Below are positions 59,964-64,000 of a DNA stretch of 64,000 nucleotides, piece after piece (the first letter of the stretch is position 1; every line of letters begins with the position of its first letter). The notes under the pieces are model-generated. The model searched no databases. It worked only from the letters and a program-made list of their open reading frames with translations, and was not told where the DNA came from. Source of the DNA: Planotetraspora mira (GTDB lineage Bacteria > Actinomycetota > Actinomycetes > Streptosporangiales > Streptosporangiaceae); assembly GCF_016863275.1 (NCBI RefSeq), contig NZ_BOOO01000047.1, positions 1 to 64,000 of the forward strand. Reading direction: 5' to 3'. The translations under genes and the position numbers were made by a program.

Positions 59964-60803
59964 CTAGACGCCCTCCGGAACTCGGTCACCGAGGTCACCG
60001 GCGAACTCGAATACCCCAGGCCGAATCTCGCGGGATTGCGCCCGCACGTTATCGGCGAGGTCGGCTGGCCAGCGCGTCTCGGATGTCCACACGACGCCCT
60101 GCATGTCCTTCAGATGGTGCGCCTCAATGTGCTTGGACAGATCCAGGCCTGACGCATCGATCGAGATGCCGCCAAGGCGACCCTTGACCACGTCGACCAT
60201 CGACAGCACCACGTCGATGCTCAAGCTCCAGGTCGCTGCACTCCTGGAGGTCACCCGCAGCGGCCTCTCTAGATTCTTGCGGAGAAGAGTCCCGAGCATC
60301 TTGTTTACCGACGCGGCCTCATCCGCGCTGACAGCAAGTCTGCGGAGCATTCGGTACAGGCGGTCACCGATCTCCAAAGCTCCTTGCAGGTCCCCGGTGT
60401 AGCGAGCAAACACATGTCGCACGATGGTGGCGTCCCGCGAGAAATCCGCCTCTCGGCCGAAACGCTCCATCTGCGCGCCGACCTGGGCAAGCACCGCTGC
60501 GAGATGGCGCGCATCACGGCGTGCTTCGAGAAGCATGACAACGCGCTCGGATTCGGCCCGAGGCGTGATCGCGGCAGCGTCATCAGCAACATGGACTCTG
60601 ATCACACGGGTGATGCCGACGCCAACTGCCACATCAGTCTGCCCAGTGAACGTCACCGTCATTGTGTCGGTAGAGGCGGGCTGGGCACCTGCAGCAACGA
60701 GGAGCCGCGCCCATCGTGGGGACACGGTGATCCGCAGCCACGGCTTGGGCCTGTTTCCTCGTGCCAGTCGGCCGAGCAGGCTGTCAGGCCGCACCCGCAA
60801 CAT
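59964..60803 (-). CDS. Hypothetical protein, second gene of a small operon
   Basis: The 279-aa protein starts at ATG 60803, with GGAGGTGA 8 bases upstream; GTG 60812 is a weaker alternative. It has an N-terminal beta-rich part (TDTMTVTFTGQTDVAVGVGI) and a long helical middle (ESERVVMLLEARRDARHLAA). The C terminus includes GGISIDASGLDLSKHIEAHH. No recognised motif is seen. Its start lies inside the end of the membrane-protein gene, so the two are coupled. Confidence 0.6.
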   Translation of the reverse strand: MLRVRPDSLLGRLARGNRPKPWLRITVSPRWARLLVAAGAQPASTDTMTVTFTGQTDVAVGVGITRVIRVHVADDAAAITPRAESERVVMLLEARRDARHLAAVLAQVGAQMERFGREADFSRDATIVRHVFARYTGDLQGALEIGDRLYRMLRRLAVSADEAASVNKMLGTLLRKNLERPLRVTSRSAATWSLSIDVVLSMVDVVKGRLGGISIDASGLDLSKHIEAHHLKDMQGVVWTSETRWPADLADNVRAQSREIRPGVFEFAGDLGDRVPEGV

Positions 60804-61134
60804 CCTTGTCACCTCCCTCCAGCTCCTTCTGCGCCGCGTCGCCGGGTTTGGCCTCTGTCACCTCAACGCGCGCTAGGAGCCCCTGCACCATGGCCGGCGC
60901 CCCTACCCCCATGATGAACGCTGGCCAGGGACCGCTCATCTGCTGGCTCGCTGCGGCCGCGACCACCGCCCCCACGGCCAACCCGACAGCCAGGACGAAA
61001 AGCCGGGCCCATCGTTCCTCGGTGCTGGGCCAGGGAAACTTGTACTTCGCTGCCACCACCGCCGCGCTCAGCCCGACCAGGCCGGCGGCCCCGCCGCCTG
61101 AGAGCCCCCACACGGCCGCTTCCATCGGGTTCAT
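60784..61134 (-). CDS. Small membrane protein, first gene of the operon
   Basis: The 116-aa protein has two or three hydrophobic spans (GGGAAGLVGLSAAVVAAKY, LFVLAVGLAVGAVVAAAASQ, and a shorter GPWPAFIMGVGAPAMVQGLL). The C terminus is charged (EAKPGDAAQKELEGGDKDVA). It overlaps the next gene by about 20 bases. Such small Ala/Gly-rich membrane proteins often anchor an unknown partner, presumably the 279-aa protein. No family is recognised. Confidence 0.6.
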   Translation of the reverse strand: MNPMEAAVWGLSGGGAAGLVGLSAAVVAAKYKFPWPSTEERWARLFVLAVGLAVGAVVAAAASQQMSGPWPAFIMGVGAPAMVQGLLARVEVTEAKPGDAAQKELEGGDKDVAGAA

Positions 61135-61528
61135 GTACCGACGGTAAATGCATGAAGCCGTCAGTGACAGGCATACGTCGCGACAGCTTCATTGTGGGAC
61201 AGCATCGTCTTCCCGAGACGACTCCTGACCACATCACCCGCCGTCGAGGACCCGCCGGACCTCGGGCAATCACCGTTATCAGACAGTGGAACCGTGGTCA
61301 GCGTGGTATTGGCAATAGTCGGCATGTACTCGTGCCGGGGGCACCGCCCGGGCCCGGTGCGATCGTTCGTTTTGGGATGTATGCGTAGTTCATGTATTCA
61401 CATCCATGATCATCCTTGTTGTGTACTTCAGGTATCGCGGACGGGTGAACGGAAAACGCGTGTTGACATGGCGCAGATCGAGACCCAATCTCGCATCAAG
61501 GGTTTTATGTGGAGCGGGGGTTCATGCC
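61135..61528. other. Divergent intergenic region, nothing recognised
   Basis: The region separates the minus-strand operon from the plus-strand envelope operon. No gene is supported. The promoters of both should lie here; a TTGTTG-like box near 61420 is weak. Confidence 0.45.
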
Positions 61529-61816
61529 ATGAGCCCTGGCGAAATGATTCCGCCCGGGGATACCCCGCGACAGGTTCCGACCGTCTCCGTGTACGTATGG
61601 TGCGACGACTGCGGTCGTGTGTATGTGAGGGCGTCGGATGCGGACCAGTGCCCGAAGAACTCCAGCCACCGGCCTACGAAACAGGTTCTCGTTAAGTTAA
61701 AGTGCGAAACATGTGACGTGATCTGGGACGGATGGTTTCGCAAGCCGCCCCGATGCTCACGAGCCAAGGCGGCCAACGACCATCCGCTACGAGTTGTGCG
61801 AGTATCTCCTACATGA
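61529..61816 (+). CDS. Small zinc-ribbon-like protein
   Basis: The 95-aa protein is taken from ATG 61529; the Shine-Dalgarno is weak. It has CDDCGRVYVRASDADQCPKN and CETCDVIWDGWFRKPPRC, two CxxC-like pairs that each could bind zinc. It is the first gene of a three-gene operon; the next start overlaps its stop (ATGA). Its role is unknown; a zinc-ribbon protein with a membrane and a SAF protein may serve an envelope or secretion structure. Confidence 0.55.
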   Translation: MSPGEMIPPGDTPRQVPTVSVYVWCDDCGRVYVRASDADQCPKNSSHRPTKQVLVKLKCETCDVIWDGWFRKPPRCSRAKAANDHPLRVVRVSPT

Positions 61817-62724
61817 TCGAGGGCCTGTTCGACAGAGCGGCCTCACTGCTTGAGCGGCGGTTCTTGAAGAACGCCTTCCTGCCTGTCCTGTTGGTCGCTC
61901 CAGCGGCGGCGGCGCCCGCGCTCGTCCAGGAGGACCTGTTGGCCCGGCTCATCCGGTGGTGGGATGGGCAGGCCACGACAGTGCAGTTCCTCTTTCTGCT
62001 TGGCTATTTCGTGACCTGTTGGTTTAGCGGGGCCATCGTCGCGAGTCAATGGCGCAACATCATCCGACTCTACGAGGGATACCCGACGATGCGATGGCGC
62101 CCCATCAGTCGACCGGCCGTGCGATGGCACAGAGGTGAGCGTCGACGGCTTGCGTCTAATGCCCAAGGCGCTGACTATCGTACGTACCGATCATATCCGC
62201 GGGAGAGCGATATCCTCCCCACGCGACTGGGCAACGTCATACGCGCCGCTGAAACATATCCCTGGCGTCGCTATGGTGTGGATACAATCACCATCTGGCC
62301 GAGGATCTATCGTGTCCTTCCGCAGAGCACGATAAGCGACATTCAGGATGCTCGTGCCACCTTGGAATTCCTGCTGGTTCTCTCCCTTTGGTTCGTCACG
62401 GTCGGTGTTGGGAACGTAGTGTTCGCAGCAGTACTGGGTACTACTATGCTCGGCGCAGTGCTTGTGTGCGGCATTGCCTCCTTTCTTTCGTACTTGACTT
62501 ATGTTTCGGCCATTCCGGCGGCCGTCGAATACGGGGAACAACTTCGGTCGGCGTTTGACGCTCACCGTCTCGACCTATTGGCCAGGTACCGCGCGCCATT
62601 CCCCAGAAATCTTGACGAAGAGCGCAAGCAGTGGGCCGAACTAATGAATTTCATTGTCAGCGGGACCGCTCTGGGATGGATCTACGATAATCAATCCATC
62701 GCTTCCACTACGGAAATGCAATGA
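61813..62724 (+). CDS. Integral membrane protein with N- and C-terminal helix pairs
   Basis: The 303-aa protein starts at ATG 61813, overlapping the previous stop. Hydrophobic spans are at about residues 18-36 (AFLPVLLVAPAAAAPALVQ), 52-72 (TVQFLFLLGYFVTCWFSGAI), 185-210 (LEFLLVLSLWFVTVGVGNVV) and 215-240. A charged middle part with Trp/Tyr-rich loops (YRTYRSYPRESDI) lies between. No enzymatic motif is seen. It overlaps the next gene (ATGA), so the three genes are one unit. Confidence 0.6.
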   Translation: MIEGLFDRAASLLERRFLKNAFLPVLLVAPAAAAPALVQEDLLARLIRWWDGQATTVQFLFLLGYFVTCWFSGAIVASQWRNIIRLYEGYPTMRWRPISRPAVRWHRGERRRLASNAQGADYRTYRSYPRESDILPTRLGNVIRAAETYPWRRYGVDTITIWPRIYRVLPQSTISDIQDARATLEFLLVLSLWFVTVGVGNVVFAAVLGTTMLGAVLVCGIASFLSYLTYVSAIPAAVEYGEQLRSAFDAHRLDLLARYRAPFPRNLDEERKQWAELMNFIVSGTALGWIYDNQSIASTTEMQ

Positions 62725-63440
62725 TGACGACAAGTGGCGACCTACCAGATGTCGGCCCCGGTCGGCCGATCGGCGCGACGCCCGAGGATCTTCCGCCGGA
62801 CGCGGGTTTCTCTGTGGCGCCAGACGCTGACGCGACCCGGGAACCGGTCAAGGAGTGGGTCGATGACGAGCCACCTCGCGGTCCTAGCTTCGGGATGTTC
62901 TCCCGATATGCCATCGTGGCCATGATCACCGCGCTCGTCGTGGTGCTTCTGTGGAAGCTGTCCGAGTCGCGTCAGGTGCCCGTGCTAGTCGTCAAGCGGA
63001 ACTTACCTGCCTACCACCTGCTCTCCATGGACGATGTGGTCCTCAGCACTCGACCAGCCGAGGAAGAGGCACACTATGCCGCTCTGCCGATTGACGGCAG
63101 GCTAACTCTGAAGCCGATCCAACGGGACGAGGCTCTCGCCACGTCGGATCTGTCTCCGAAGGTCACCGACTTTCTCGGCCATGCGGTGGTCGTCACTGGC
63201 ATTTCAGTTCCTGGGGCCGGCGCGCTCGCCGGAACGCTGAGAAGTGGAGACCGCATTCGACTGATCTTTCCTGGGAGAAGCCGGAAGGTACTCGGGCTGA
63301 ACGGAGTAGTGATGTCTCCTGTGACCAAGGAAAGCAATGGCCGTGCCTCGCTAGCTGTCGCACTTCGCCTCAAAGAGGCCGAAGCGCACGCCAGCGAAAT
63401 CCTTTCCGACCGTGTCTTTCTGCTTCGCTCCGCGAACTGA
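62721..63440 (+). CDS. SAF-domain (CpaB-like) membrane protein
   Basis: The 239-aa protein starts at ATG 62721. After an acidic, Pro-rich N terminus and one membrane helix (YAIVAMITALVVVLLWKLS) it has a SAF domain: VPVLVVKRNLPAYHLLSMDD, then the repeated RPAEEEAHYAALPIDGRL. The C-terminal beta-rich part includes VSVPGAGALAGTLRSGDRI-type strands like those of CpaB pilus-assembly proteins. It may be part of an envelope assembly, but no tad/pilus ATPase genes lie here. The GC3 pattern matches the preceding gene. Confidence 0.75.
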   Translation: MMTTSGDLPDVGPGRPIGATPEDLPPDAGFSVAPDADATREPVKEWVDDEPPRGPSFGMFSRYAIVAMITALVVVLLWKLSESRQVPVLVVKRNLPAYHLLSMDDVVLSTRPAEEEAHYAALPIDGRLTLKPIQRDEALATSDLSPKVTDFLGHAVVVTGISVPGAGALAGTLRSGDRIRLIFPGRSRKVLGLNGVVMSPVTKESNGRASLAVALRLKEAEAHASEILSDRVFLLRSAN

Positions 63441-63646
63441 GTACGAGGAGGTAGTCCGTCACAACGTGGCGAAACTCCTGAAGGTCTCACCTACCAAGTA
63501 CAAGGTGCCGCTCCGATGCTCAAGATCGTACGAAGTGCGGCTGCCTGTCCGAGGGCTAGCGGACCACGGTGATGCCATCGGTTGGCGAATCCCTGGCGTC
63601 CCGCCCAACGTACCGGGGTTCCGTCCCTCTCTTCGAGTAGCACGTC
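63441..63646. other. Short intergenic stretch
   Basis: No convincing gene. A longer plus-strand frame from 63412 crosses the SAF gene's end and has mixed codon use, so it is not annotated. Confidence 0.4.
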
Positions 63647-64000
63647 ATGGCTACCGACTCCGCCGCATGCCCCGGCCTCCCCGTGCGCGCTGCACCGGTG
63701 AGCGGCCCCGTCTGTGTCGTTGGGGAACCAGTTCGGGTCGTGATTCGAAAAGATCTTGACGATGGTGGGTTTCATCTACCTGCAGTGAGCGGGGTGGTGC
63801 CATCCGTCAATGAGCTAAGTGATTGCGACCGTCCGATTTTCATGCGGACTAATCACCCTTCTCGGACAGAGAAAACTGCGGTCAGAAGGGTGTGGACGGT
63901 AGTCGGCATGTGCCCTCGTGTGGGGACGTTGCTGTCAGCGCTGCTGTCATTTCGCCCCTGGCCTTCCGGAGGCGATTGTGCAGCCTCACCGCTGTCTGGC
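63647..64000 (+). CDS. Hypothetical protein, runs off the window end
   Basis: From ATG 63647, which follows an in-frame TAG at 63638, the plus frame is open for 118 codons to the window end. It begins MATDSAACPGLPVRAAPVSG, then EPVRVVIRKDLDDGGFHLPA, and later RRVWTVVGMCPRVGTLLSAL. No family is recognised. Its Shine-Dalgarno is weak. It lies downstream of the SAF-domain gene on the same strand, perhaps in the same transcript. Confidence 0.4.
   Translation, partial: MATDSAACPGLPVRAAPVSGPVCVVGEPVRVVIRKDLDDGGFHLPAVSGVVPSVNELSDCDRPIFMRTNHPSRTEKTAVRRVWTVVGMCPRVGTLLSALLSFRPWPSGGDCAASPLSG

Noticed and set aside
1-64000. CRISPR array
   Set aside because: No set of regularly spaced 25-40-base repeats was seen; the tandem repeats found have only two copies or irregular units, and no cas gene was recognised.

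Overview
The window is GC-rich actinobacterial chromosome, probably from a filamentous actinomycete; a Streptosporangiaceae-like host is plausible but not proven. The clues are strong G/C preference at third codon positions, many GTG starts and one TTG start, genes with almost no 5' leader, many TetR, SDR, GNAT and CGNR-type genes, and ATGA or GTGA stop/start overlaps. No rRNA, intact tRNA or CRISPR array was seen.

Region 1 (1-7.45 kb) is a scrambled insertion site. It holds a 3' half of a tRNA-Thr(TGT), a 3' half of a tRNA-Val(TAC), two truncated integrase 3' ends with matching terminators exactly 6720 bp apart, a broken SUFU gene and a broken small ORF. Between them lie ordinary small genes: LysR regulator, hemerythrin, VOC protein, YdeI/DUF1905-like protein, PPOX-fold protein, SnoaL-like protein, membrane protein and TetR.

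Region 2 (7.5-27.8 kb) is housekeeping and regulatory: a winged-helix/membrane pair, AraC regulator, alpha/beta hydrolase, secreted lamin-tail protein, three SDRs with regulators, CGNR zinc finger, double GNAT, APH-like kinase, a large GT2 glycosyltransferase, tautomerase, a two-component system, EamA transporter, orphan histidine kinase and Nudix hydrolase. A 40-bp perfect palindrome whose core matches the ideal CRP site lies at 18980-19019.

Region 3 (about 28-55.2 kb) is a dense anti-phage defence island. In order it holds: an unrecognised 658-aa protein plus a degenerate GIY-YIG protein; an EVE/PUA-like HNH nuclease; a MazG-like pyrophosphohydrolase divergent from an HNH nuclease; a GIY-YIG nuclease; a Septu-like ATPase/HNH pair; a PD-(D/E)XK-DUF2075 helicase followed by a second MazG-like enzyme; another HNH nuclease; a three-gene cassette ending in an 1800-aa DEAD-box/DUF1998 helicase that best fits Druantia type II; then a cytosine-5 methyltransferase, Vsr nuclease, NaeI-type restriction enzyme and an SRA-like HNH nuclease. 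The methyltransferase could serve the NaeI-type enzyme, the Druantia-like cassette, or both. The 5mC-linked enzymes (methyltransferase, Vsr, and possibly the two modified-DNA-sensing HNH proteins) imply that base modification organises the island.

Region 4 (55.2-64 kb) holds an ISL3-like transposase remnant, two membrane-anchored extracytoplasmic proteins, a PIN-domain protein, an operon of unknown function, a three-gene envelope operon (zinc ribbon, four-helix membrane protein, SAF-domain protein) and a gene running off the window end.
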